Origin: Balneolaceae bacterium
GTDB lineage: Bacteria; Bacteroidota; Rhodothermia; Balneolales; Balneolaceae
Length of the DNA stretch: 64,000 nt
Assembly: GCA_020832285.1 (NCBI GenBank)
Contig: JAFIFB010000061.1
Location: forward strand, 26,347-90,346
Direction of reading: 5' to 3'
The notes beneath the pieces were generated by a model, which made no database searches, was not told the DNA's origin, and saw only the letters and a program-made list of their open reading frames with translations. The position numbers and the translations under genes are program-made. This document shows, in pieces, positions 46,589 through 54,691 of this stretch (its first letter is position 1; the number at the start of each line of letters is the position of its first letter).

Positions 46589-48400
46589 TCAAATAAAACC
46601 TTGATACGCTCTTTTATTAAACTGAAAACCCAGGTTAAATCCATCGCCCGGGATGTATTCCCAATTTGCCTCGAGTTGTTTCATAAGGGTTCTGATAATC
46701 ATCATGCCGAAATTCCCCTCTTCTTCCAGCATTTTCGGGCTCTTTAAACCGGCTCCGTTATCTTTATAATTAATATATACTTGGTCACCATAAACTTTAA
46801 TATCAATCGCAATTTTTATATTCTGTTTATTCCTGCTTGCATGTTTAATAGAGTTTGAAATAAGTTCATTAAAAAGTAATCCGGAAGAGACCGCCTGAGA
46901 CAGGCTTATTTTTACATGTGCAAGTTCCAAATCAAATGCAATAACCTGCCCTTCATTGCTAAATAAATTACTGATCGTACTCGTCAATTCCTGCAGATAC
47001 TCTCTAAAATCTATTTCTTTAAGATTATCTTGCTGATAAAGAAGTTCGTGTACCTTTGCAATTGATAAAATTCTGGACTGTGTTCCCTTTAGTGCATTAG
47101 CTATTTCATTATCTTCATTTTCAATCAGCTGAAGCTCTATCAGGCCGTTTATCATCGCAAGATTGTTCTTGACCCTGTGGTGCACTTCCTGGAGAAGGTT
47201 CTGTTTTTGGGTTACCGTTTTTACAAGTTCTTTGTTCGACTGGATGATCTCAGTGATATCCTGCCCTACAGTCTGTAAAGCCTGCTCTCCTTTGTAAGTG
47301 ACCGGCAAAGACTGCACTTTTATATACTTTGCTTTTCCATCCAGTGATCTCAAACTGTAGATATGAGGAGGCACTTCACCCCCGTTCTCTAATGTATTCA
47401 TTCTTATTTCGAGTAATTGTCTGCTTTCAGGCTCAAACATATCAACTACTTTCTTTCCTACAATTTCCTTTGGAGATTGTGCACCGTAAATTTCAGCTCC
47501 TTTCTGATTTAGAAACCTGATGATTCCATTTACCGAAACCTGTATCATATCCGGGCTTTGTGATACAATACTTTGCCATTGGTTTCTTGCCATTGTTAAT
47601 TTTTTCTGGGTCTCAACCAGCTCAGTCACATTATTCTGAATACCCACAAAAAACTCAATTTCACCCTGCTTATCTTTGACCGGTGATATTTTTAACTCAT
47701 TCCAAAACATGGAGCCGTCTTTCCTGTAATTTCTGAGTACTACTTTAACAGGCTCTCCTCTATCTATGTGTTCTCTTAATTTTTTTACAGGCTCCTGATT
47801 ATGGTCATCATTCTGTAAAAAGCGGCAGTTTCTCCCAAGGATTTCGTCTTTCTCATAACCGGTGAGTTCCTGAAATGCACGATTGAAAAAGATAACCGGA
47901 TTGTCTTCCTTTAATGGATCTGTAATAACAATACCGGAAGTAACGGCTTCAATAGCATTGTAATACATGCTCAATGTGGAGTTACTCTCTTCCAATTTAC
48001 GTTTCTTAATTTCAAGCGACCTGGAATAGGATCTTGTGGCAAGTAGTGCATGAACCCTGGCCTTTAAAATTTCTTTTGAGACCGGGATTTGCAACACATC
48101 GTCAGATATATTCCACAATTGCGCAGTAAGTTGATTTTCCTTTTTACCTGCCAAAACCAACAGGGGTATAAAGGAAGGTGCATATCTCTCTTTCAGTTTT
48201 TTTATTTTGTTTACTTTCGAAGTTGCGCTCACAGCATCCATAATCAATATATCTGCCGTGCAATTTTTCCCATTCTTAAAAAATTGTTGGTTATCTGTTA
48301 AATGGAACTCATCCGCAAAAAAATCAGACACCATTTTTTTGTCTGTTTTGTTTACAAATTCTACATAAATAGAAAATACAGGCTTAACTTCATCGTCCAT
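46589..48400 (-). CDS. LOV-domain sensor histidine kinase
   Basis: A 603-residue soluble kinase. Residues 1-125 resemble a receiver domain: Asp55 is kept in ILIMDAVSA, but the switch lysine is replaced (VLQIPVS), so it is a pseudo-receiver. Residues 145-260 form a LOV domain with the photoactive cysteine 192 in GRNCRFLQ and flavin contacts N224 (RNYRKDGSMFW), N234 and Q255 (VGIQN). A second PAS domain spans 270-385. The kinase core is of the HisKA_2 type with EVHHRVKNNL (probable phosphoacceptor H408), an N-box NELISNSIKHA (511-521) and DNGAGL. It lies 19 bases downstream of the KaiC-like gene in one operon. No output receiver gene is near. Confidence 0.93.
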   Translation of the reverse strand: MDDEVKPVFSIYVEFVNKTDKKMVSDFFADEFHLTDNQQFFKNGKNCTADILIMDAVSATSKVNKIKKLKERYAPSFIPLLVLAGKKENQLTAQLWNISDDVLQIPVSKEILKARVHALLATRSYSRSLEIKKRKLEESNSTLSMYYNAIEAVTSGIVITDPLKEDNPVIFFNRAFQELTGYEKDEILGRNCRFLQNDDHNQEPVKKLREHIDRGEPVKVVLRNYRKDGSMFWNELKISPVKDKQGEIEFFVGIQNNVTELVETQKKLTMARNQWQSIVSQSPDMIQVSVNGIIRFLNQKGAEIYGAQSPKEIVGKKVVDMFEPESRQLLEIRMNTLENGGEVPPHIYSLRSLDGKAKYIKVQSLPVTYKGEQALQTVGQDITEIIQSNKELVKTVTQKQNLLQEVHHRVKNNLAMINGLIELQLIENEDNEIANALKGTQSRILSIAKVHELLYQQDNLKEIDFREYLQELTSTISNLFSNEGQVIAFDLELAHVKISLSQAVSSGLLFNELISNSIKHASRNKQNIKIAIDIKVYGDQVYINYKDNGAGLKSPKMLEEEGNFGMMIIRTLMKQLEANWEYIPGDGFNLGFQFNKRAYQGFI

Positions 48401-48419
48401 TATTTAAAAAAAAGATTGA

Positions 48420-49853
48420 TTATTTTAGTGACTCCGGTACACCCGTTAATATACCGCGCAAATGGGTTAAGGGATTACCCACTTTAATACCCCCGGAAGT
48501 GATATTGAACTCTCTGATTGATTTTTCAAAATCACTCAATCTTTTTTTCAGAACGCCCACAGCTTTCCTGAGTTCACCATCCAATTCCAGGTATCGAAGG
48601 AAAATAATGTTATCTGATAAATAACTTGCATGAAGATTTTCATTTACAAACTGACCGGTTATATTTGATGTTTCACTAATCAAAAAACCGGTTACTCCCA
48701 TATTACCCATATAAACACAGAGAGAGTGAAGACGTTCAAGTGAATCCCCCTCCCTCACAGACAAACCGTAAGCACGAACCGAATCAATCAGAATATTTTT
48801 GGTATTATTTTTTTCAATATCTTGTTGAACCAAATCTGAAAATTCATCCGGTGAATAGGCAAATGGCTGTATATATTTTATTTCTAGCTTTCCGTTGAGA
48901 ATCATTTCATCAACCGGTACACTGATCAGCTTCGATCTTTTGACAATTACATCAACCGACTCTTCAAATGTATATATCACAGACCTGTCATTGCGGGAAG
49001 CCGCTTGTTTCATAAACTGAATACCAAGATTTGTTTTCCCGACACCTGTAGGACCACTAATCATAGTAATGGTCCCTCTCTCAATCCCACCGTGCAGCAT
49101 GGAGTCCAGCTCGGTAATACCAAATGGAAGGGGATCGCTCTTGAATGTTCTCTCAAACCTGTTTGGACGGAGCCGCGGATATACTTTTATCCCATTTTCA
49201 GTCATTTTCAGCGCGTGATTGCCAGACTGAAAATCCGATCCGCGAAATTTTTTTACACTAAACCTCCTCCAATTAGAGGAATTGATAAAGTTCAGTACAC
49301 CATCTACCCAAAATTCTGCTTCATCTTCGTTGGTCTCCACATGCGATTCCGATACCATCACCAAAGTAGCACCACCGGAACAGATATAACGGATAAAAGA
49401 TAATACCCTGTTCCGATACTGAAATGGATCCTGATAGAGGTACCTAAGCATTGTTAGAGAATCAAGCATCACCCGGTCGGGACTATACTCAGATATAGCT
49501 TCCACAATTTTTTCTACCATCGGTTCTGTTTCTACTTCTGATGATAAAAAAACCGAATAACTTTGATCTTCAGTATAGAGTGTATCTTCCGGACTCATAT
49601 CCAGAATAACCACTTCAGAAAGATCGATATTCATATTGGCTGTATTTCGGAAAATATTCTCTTTTGGTTCACCGAGTGTTATTAAAAGAGATGTTTCTCC
49701 CTGCCGGACTCCCTCTTCAAGAAAATGATACCCAGCTGTTGATTTCCCGGTTCCCGCACCTCCGCGAAGTAAATACGCTTTAGAACTTAAGAATCCACCA
49801 TGTAAGATTTGGTCAACACCGCATATACCGGATGATACTCTGGTACTTTTCAT
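48420..49853 (-). CDS. Double-domain KaiC-like RecA-fold ATPase
   Basis: A 477-residue protein with two KaiC modules. CI (about 5-230) has Walker A GGAGTGKST (31-39) and Walker B RVMLDSLTML; the paired catalytic glutamates usual after the second strand are replaced by LGEPKE (60-65). CII (about 238-477) has Walker A GPTGVGKTN (267-275), an intact TFEES (295-299) and NILIDSVRAYGL. The region equivalent to the clock phosphosites reads HASYLSD (408-414), keeping a serine but with tyrosine where the KaiC threonine lies. It is shorter than cyanobacterial KaiC at the C-terminus. It is upstream of the LOV kinase in an operon; no kaiA or kaiB is in the window. Confidence 0.92.
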   Translation of the reverse strand: MKSTRVSSGICGVDQILHGGFLSSKAYLLRGGAGTGKSTAGYHFLEEGVRQGETSLLITLGEPKENIFRNTANMNIDLSEVVILDMSPEDTLYTEDQSYSVFLSSEVETEPMVEKIVEAISEYSPDRVMLDSLTMLRYLYQDPFQYRNRVLSFIRYICSGGATLVMVSESHVETNEDEAEFWVDGVLNFINSSNWRRFSVKKFRGSDFQSGNHALKMTENGIKVYPRLRPNRFERTFKSDPLPFGITELDSMLHGGIERGTITMISGPTGVGKTNLGIQFMKQAASRNDRSVIYTFEESVDVIVKRSKLISVPVDEMILNGKLEIKYIQPFAYSPDEFSDLVQQDIEKNNTKNILIDSVRAYGLSVREGDSLERLHSLCVYMGNMGVTGFLISETSNITGQFVNENLHASYLSDNIIFLRYLELDGELRKAVGVLKKRLSDFEKSIREFNITSGGIKVGNPLTHLRGILTGVPESLK

Positions 49854-51441
49854 TATTTATTTGTTCTTTATTACACACTACAAAAGTTAAATAAATTGCA
49901 TATAATAATAACATATATATTTGACTTAATTTCAAATTATTTTTAATTATATGACATGTCATTACGGGATATTATTTTCTAAATAATACTTTTGCCTATA
50001 TTTTTGAATGCATTATATATTTTTAAACTTTCACATCTTTAATTTAAATTATTTATTTAAATAGGAATATGCGCAACAGGCACCATAGTTAATACCAAGT
50101 ATTGAAATAATTTAGAGATATATATCAGGTACTTAAACAATTATTTTTTAAAATGTTGAGTGACATTTCCTTGTTTAATATTATTTAACACTATAAATAG
50201 ATGTCTGAGCATGATCCTACATTGAATAAAATTCTTTTTTTTATATAAATAATTTTACACTTATGCGTAATTTAAAAAACCAATATTTTTTATGAATAAA
50301 CCAGGTTAGACATTAAAAGAAGACCTCGGCTTCATTCCAACACCGCTTGGCGGCTACTTAAATGCGCTCCCACCCTTTTTCAGATGACAAGGCTGTAAAT
50401 AGCCCGCATTTCGTTTCACGGGAATCGCTTCGCTCGGTACTTACAGAAAATTTTATGAATAAATCTATCAATATAATTATTAATATCTTAGCTTCCATTT
50501 TCAGCGATAGTGAAAAAATCCCCTGCCAGATGCTGCGATATGCGGGATAGAGTACTCAAAAATATTTTTTATTTAGAATGATTCTATTTTAAAGTTTATT
50601 TATTTGTGCCTGAATAAGTTAAGATTTATATATAAATTTTTTCTCTTGTAAACATAACTTGAACATATTGCACGGCATCCTGAAAACGATTTTATTACTA
50701 ATAGAATCAGCACTGATCTAACGGTTGGCTGATGATTCAGGTCGGTTTGTTTTGAATTGGATAGTTCGCGGGTGTGAAAACCCGGGTATCTGCCACAGGC
50801 GGATAAAATCGGATCCAGAATAAACGGAAACCGGAGCCTTTTTCCGCAGGAATCAAGCTCCCGGCCCGGGTGGCACAGACTACGGTTTATATCGCCCTGA
50901 AAGGTGTACTGAGTATCTTACCGATACTGCTGGTTACTTGCCGGACAGCTCCTTTGGGATTAGGCTTTTTTTTGTTCTATTCTGAAAGTATTGGATTTTT
51001 CAATCCTGCCCTGTCTCTTGGCTGATCCCCCCCCAGAAAATTTTCTGCAATCACAACTGCCCATAATGTTTCAGAATTCATTAAACAATTTCAGTTCTAC
51101 GTAAATTGTTGTGGGTAAATTAGTAAGATGGCCCTTGCAAGTCCACTCTTGAGAGGTTGTGAGATAACACTTAATCAAAGATAACGGCTCTATTAATTTT
51201 TGCCACGAATCCGCCGGCTGGCCGAACAATGGTACACGAAGAAAAAAATAAAACGGCTTGGCCATACTGGTTATTAATGTGATAAAAAGTTCGATTTACT
51301 GCAACTTAGAAAATTTTCCACAAAGGCAATGAGTGGCCAATTCCGCGTTGAAGCGCTGGTTATACCCACAAACTTGCAAGACTCTATAGAAGGTATTATG
51401 TTACATAGTAACAATATAACATTAATATAATATAGCTGATT
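49854..51441. other. 1.6-kb AT-rich gene-poor stretch upstream of the KaiC-like gene
   Basis: The longest stretch without a supported gene. 49854-50330 is extremely AT-rich and should hold the kaiC promoter. About 50340-50450 and 50730-50960 are higher in GC with debris-like short frames (no family features, no ribosome sites). A degenerate segment near 51100-51125, read in reverse, resembles the CCCACAACAATT core of repeat B. No tRNA, riboswitch or CRISPR was recognised. An undetected small RNA cannot be excluded. Confidence 0.55.
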
Positions 51442-51993
51442 ATGAGCAAGGTCGTAAGAATATCTGATGAAACATATCAATTGATGCAGGAATTCGCGAA
51501 ACCCTTTGATGATACGCCTGATACTGTAATTCGAAAGGTTTTAGAGTTTTATGCAAGTAAGCACTCGAATAATATTTCAAAAAAAATCAATTTCTCTGAG
51601 GATGAAATTTTAGTTTTAGATGTAGACAAGCCAACTGATTTAACCCACACAACAGTTCTAAATGGTTCTTTCGATAAAGAAAATATTGGTAATTGGAGAG
51701 AATTAGTTAGCGTTGCTCATAGAAAAGCCCTAAATGAATTAGGTACGATTGATAATCTAAAAAAAATAACTACTGCAAATATAGTCGAAGGTGAGAAAGT
51801 AGATAATGGATACAAACCTATTGCTGGAACAAATATTTCTATACAAGGTGCTAGTGCAAATAACTCATGGAGCTGTGCTTTAAGAATAGCAAAAAAACTT
51901 AATACACCAATTAAAATAGAATTTAAGTGGAGAGATAAAAAAAGTGCTAAATATCCTAATCGAAAAGGAATTTTGAAATGGGATGTAAACTAA
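51442..51993 (+). CDS. Unknown protein with a ribbon-helix-helix-like N-terminus
   Basis: A 183-residue protein. Residues 1-40 (KVVRISDETYQLMQEFAKPF, then TPDTVIRKVLEFY) look like a ribbon-helix-helix DNA-binding fold. The middle is acidic, and the C-terminal 60 residues are conserved-looking (GTNISIQGASANNSWSCALR, IEFKWRDKKSAKYPNRKG). The gene is AT-rich and lies next to a gene-poor stretch, suggesting recent arrival. It converges with the SHOCT protein, with two bases between the stops. I do not recognise the full-length family; DNA binding or processing is a guess from the N-terminus. Confidence 0.75.
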   Translation: MSKVVRISDETYQLMQEFAKPFDDTPDTVIRKVLEFYASKHSNNISKKINFSEDEILVLDVDKPTDLTHTTVLNGSFDKENIGNWRELVSVAHRKALNELGTIDNLKKITTANIVEGEKVDNGYKPIAGTNISIQGASANNSWSCALRIAKKLNTPIKIEFKWRDKKSAKYPNRKGILKWDVN

Positions 51994-51995
51994 TT

Positions 51996-52466
51996 TTAAA
52001 TGTCAGATAACAATTTTTTCTTTTTTTGTTGAAATTCTTCATCGGTAATTACACCTTTTTCTTTCAATTCAGCAAGTTTTTCTAATTTAGAAAAATTTGA
52101 ATTTGAAGAGTCAGGTGTTTCACTTACGCTTTTAAAATTGCCGCTGTCTTTAACTAAATCAATGAATTCCTGAGGCTTTTTTTCCGTGTATCTATCCTGC
52201 GTAATTGACGAAAGTTTAGCCCAGCACTTGACAATTAACCTCCAGCCACCATCAATTTTCTTTCCTCGGATGTCATAAGTTACAGGCCAGTTTGTCGACA
52301 TCCATTTCATTTTTTCAGATGCTAAATAATATATTTCTTCTTCTGTTAGACTATTTTCTTTTGGGTTTAAACTCAGCATCTGAATTGATTCATGAATCGC
52401 CTTTTTTAGTACTTCTTGTGAACAGTTAAAACTAATTGTTTTAGTGAATTCTTTCCCGAGAGCCAT
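51996..52466 (-). CDS. SHOCT-domain protein of unknown function
   Basis: A 156-residue soluble protein. The last 30 residues (KLEKLAELKEKGVITDEEFQ plus the lysine-rich end) are a clear SHOCT motif, a short C-terminal oligomerisation helix pair. Residues 1-100 form a mixed fold (TISFNCSQEVLKKAIHESIQ, KKIDGGWRLIVKCWAKLS), and 105-125 is a Ser-rich linker. It is convergent with the ribbon-helix-helix gene. No signal peptide or membrane segment. Its function cannot be inferred. Confidence 0.8.
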   Translation of the reverse strand: MALGKEFTKTISFNCSQEVLKKAIHESIQMLSLNPKENSLTEEEIYYLASEKMKWMSTNWPVTYDIRGKKIDGGWRLIVKCWAKLSSITQDRYTEKKPQEFIDLVKDSGNFKSVSETPDSSNSNFSKLEKLAELKEKGVITDEEFQQKKKKLLSDI

Positions 52467-52617
52467 AATTGATTCTATTTAATTTTAGGTTTTAATGTTT
52501 CGAAACTATTGGGTATAACAGATATTTATCCTTCGTGAATTCTTTCTGTTCTCGTGTATTCGCAGCCGATAAAACGAGAATTATTAATGCTTGTTACTTA
52601 GTTTTTGCACAGCCTCA

Positions 52618-52676
52618 TGAAAGGGGATTTCATTAATCTCAACATAACTACCCACAACAATTCCTGAATCATAAAC
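52618..52676. repeat. Dispersed intergenic repeat B, copy 2
   Basis: The core GGGGATTTCATTAATCTCAA followed by CATAACTACCCACAACAATTCC matches 33285-33342 (same strand) and 58168-58215 (opposite strand). Immediately to its left, TTTTTGCACAGCCTCA (52602-52617) resembles the end of the MITE-like element at 57795-58034. Confidence 0.65.
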
Positions 52677-52689
52677 AACAGATTATCAT

Positions 52690-54666
52690 TTATCCATCAG
52701 CCTTCTGAATTCGAAATGTAACCGGCCCGTCATTTCCATCGACGATTGCAGTAAAAACCAACGTTCCGCTGCTGTCTGCCTGCGTGCGAGAAACAGTTTC
52801 TCCATTGAGTACAAGTTCAATTTCCTCTCCGGGAGACAGCTTCGTTAATTCCCATTGCACCTGGGTGTTTACTTCTCCGGAATGACCTCTGCCAGCCTCA
52901 TCAGCTGTCAAACTGCCCTCGTACATTATCAAAGAATCTGTTTCCCAGCTATCAAGCCTCACCTCTGTTTCCCTGGATGCAAACATCTCAAGGCCTTCCG
53001 CTCTTGGGACCTCAAACGGAAAACGGTGATACTCATAACTGCCATCGGGCAATACTGTAGTTGGTATTCCCAAAAATATCCCATCATAATGCCCGGCAAT
53101 TACCACTCGTTCACTGCCGTGAAACAACCAGCCTGGTATGTTGTTATCCCAGGTGTTACGCGCCTGATAGTAGATGGGCATCTGCCGGTCATCGTCAATT
53201 TTTCCATGCTCATCGGTCAAAAAAGAGAGGTAGGTTACTCCGGCATCGGCCCAGTCATCCAATCCAACCTTCGATGCATCCATCACTTTTCTGAATGGGC
53301 CAAAATGTATCCCATCTTTTGAAACCGCCTGGCTCACACCAGCATAACCACCCGTTGCATACAGGTGAAACTCCCCGGTATTCTTCACATAGGTGGCAGC
53401 CACATGACGGTGCACACCCAGCGGAATCGTATTGTGATGCTCCCAATCCATTCCATCGGCAGAGGTGTAAACACCAAGTTTAACGTTATCTTTGATCGAA
53501 TACAGATAGTACAGCCCTTCATGATACACCACATCCACATCTTTGGTGTAGGTGTCGTCCAGAACCAATCCATGTTTCTCCCAGTTTATCCCATCCTCAC
53601 TGGTGGCATAAGCGGTGTACCAGCTTCCCGGTGCGTTTACAGCATACCATGCCCTGAAGAGCCCATCCACGTAGAGAACATGAATTTTTTCAGCGCTGGA
53701 AAATTGTTCGTCATCGTAGGTGAAAATGGGGTTGTTTTCGTACTTCTCCCAGTGCAGCCCATCTTCACTGCTGGCAAAGCCATACCCTTTTCCGCGATCG
53801 ATATTATCCCGCCTGCGGTACCACATCAAATATTCGTCATCTTTTTTAATGGTACTCTGAGCACCCACCCAGTTGCCCTGGTCTTCAGCCACATCGGGAA
53901 GCTGGGGGAGTACCACGAAGTGTGGAGAACGTGTCCATTCGCCTGAACGTAAACGGTATGGGGCAGACTCAACCGTGATATTATCAAAATCGATCACCGT
54001 TTCACTGCCGGCGCCGGTATACACATAAATGCCAAGTGCCTCGGGCCTCACGCTGCTCAGCCCGTTGAGTTTCGCTATCTCCTGTCCGGTATTTACATCG
54101 ATGAGAGTCGCCTGAATATCATCATCGTCAAATCGATGGAGCGTCAGCCGGTAAACACCACCGCTTTCCGCACGCACCCCGGATGCTGAACCACTCAGAT
54201 CCTCAAGCGAAAGCTGAAACCGTTCGTCACCGCGCGGACTGAAACGTACACCTGTAAATCGATCATAGGTCTCCAGCAGCCGCAGTGCTATCGACCAGTC
54301 GGTATCGTCAGCTTCAACCCGAAAATCGATACTCACCTTTGCAGGCAGCTCCAGGTAAAACGCGTTACTGACTTTTACCCATTCGTGCTCTTCGTCGTCA
54401 CCTTGCCACTGCAGCGAATAATTACCGGTAATCGGATCTGTATCGTTGATGGAAAAATTTGGCCGGATAAATTCACCGGAATCCCCAATGTAATGGGGTC
54501 GAAAATTTCGCCAATCGCCGGTTTCAAAACCATCGGTTGTTTGAGGGGCCAGCCCGGAATGTTGGGAGTATCCCTCAGCCGGAAACATGATGAAGGTCGT
54601 TAAAGCTGCCAGCATTACGATTAGAGTATGCTGAAACACTGTTTTTATTTTTATATTCATTTTCAA
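52690..54666 (-). CDS. Secreted five-bladed beta-propeller glycosidase-like protein
   Basis: A 658-residue exported protein (signal peptide about residues 10-35, ending GYSQ). Residues 45-235 form a jelly-roll, LamG-like module (GNYSLQWQGDDEEHEWVKVS, VIDFDNITVESAPYR). Residues 250-560 carry repeated propeller segments of the GH43/GH32/GH130-like type (DEYLMWYRRRDNIDRGKGYG, AYATSEDGINWEKHG, LFRAWYAVNAPGSWYTAY). A small C-terminal beta domain follows. It is the last gene of a three-gene run with two sulfatases, so it probably acts on the same sulfated glycan. The catalytic residues could not be assigned. Confidence 0.8.
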   Translation of the reverse strand: MKMNIKIKTVFQHTLIVMLAALTTFIMFPAEGYSQHSGLAPQTTDGFETGDWRNFRPHYIGDSGEFIRPNFSINDTDPITGNYSLQWQGDDEEHEWVKVSNAFYLELPAKVSIDFRVEADDTDWSIALRLLETYDRFTGVRFSPRGDERFQLSLEDLSGSASGVRAESGGVYRLTLHRFDDDDIQATLIDVNTGQEIAKLNGLSSVRPEALGIYVYTGAGSETVIDFDNITVESAPYRLRSGEWTRSPHFVVLPQLPDVAEDQGNWVGAQSTIKKDDEYLMWYRRRDNIDRGKGYGFASSEDGLHWEKYENNPIFTYDDEQFSSAEKIHVLYVDGLFRAWYAVNAPGSWYTAYATSEDGINWEKHGLVLDDTYTKDVDVVYHEGLYYLYSIKDNVKLGVYTSADGMDWEHHNTIPLGVHRHVAATYVKNTGEFHLYATGGYAGVSQAVSKDGIHFGPFRKVMDASKVGLDDWADAGVTYLSFLTDEHGKIDDDRQMPIYYQARNTWDNNIPGWLFHGSERVVIAGHYDGIFLGIPTTVLPDGSYEYHRFPFEVPRAEGLEMFASRETEVRLDSWETDSLIMYEGSLTADEAGRGHSGEVNTQVQWELTKLSPGEEIELVLNGETVSRTQADSSGTLVFTAIVDGNDGPVTFRIQKADG

Positions 54667-54691
54667 GTTAGTTAGTGCTGTATGAAATGTT

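Noticed and set aside
50362..50550. 62-residue open frame in the spacer upstream of the KaiC-like gene
   Set aside because: No ribosome site, no domain, and composition like the surrounding debris; probably non-coding.
51300..51375. Integron attC-like half site (reverse strand GTATAACCAGCGCTTCAACG)
   Set aside because: The left half resembles attC elements, but no matching right half with GTTRRRY and complementary arms follows, and no integrase or cassette array is present.
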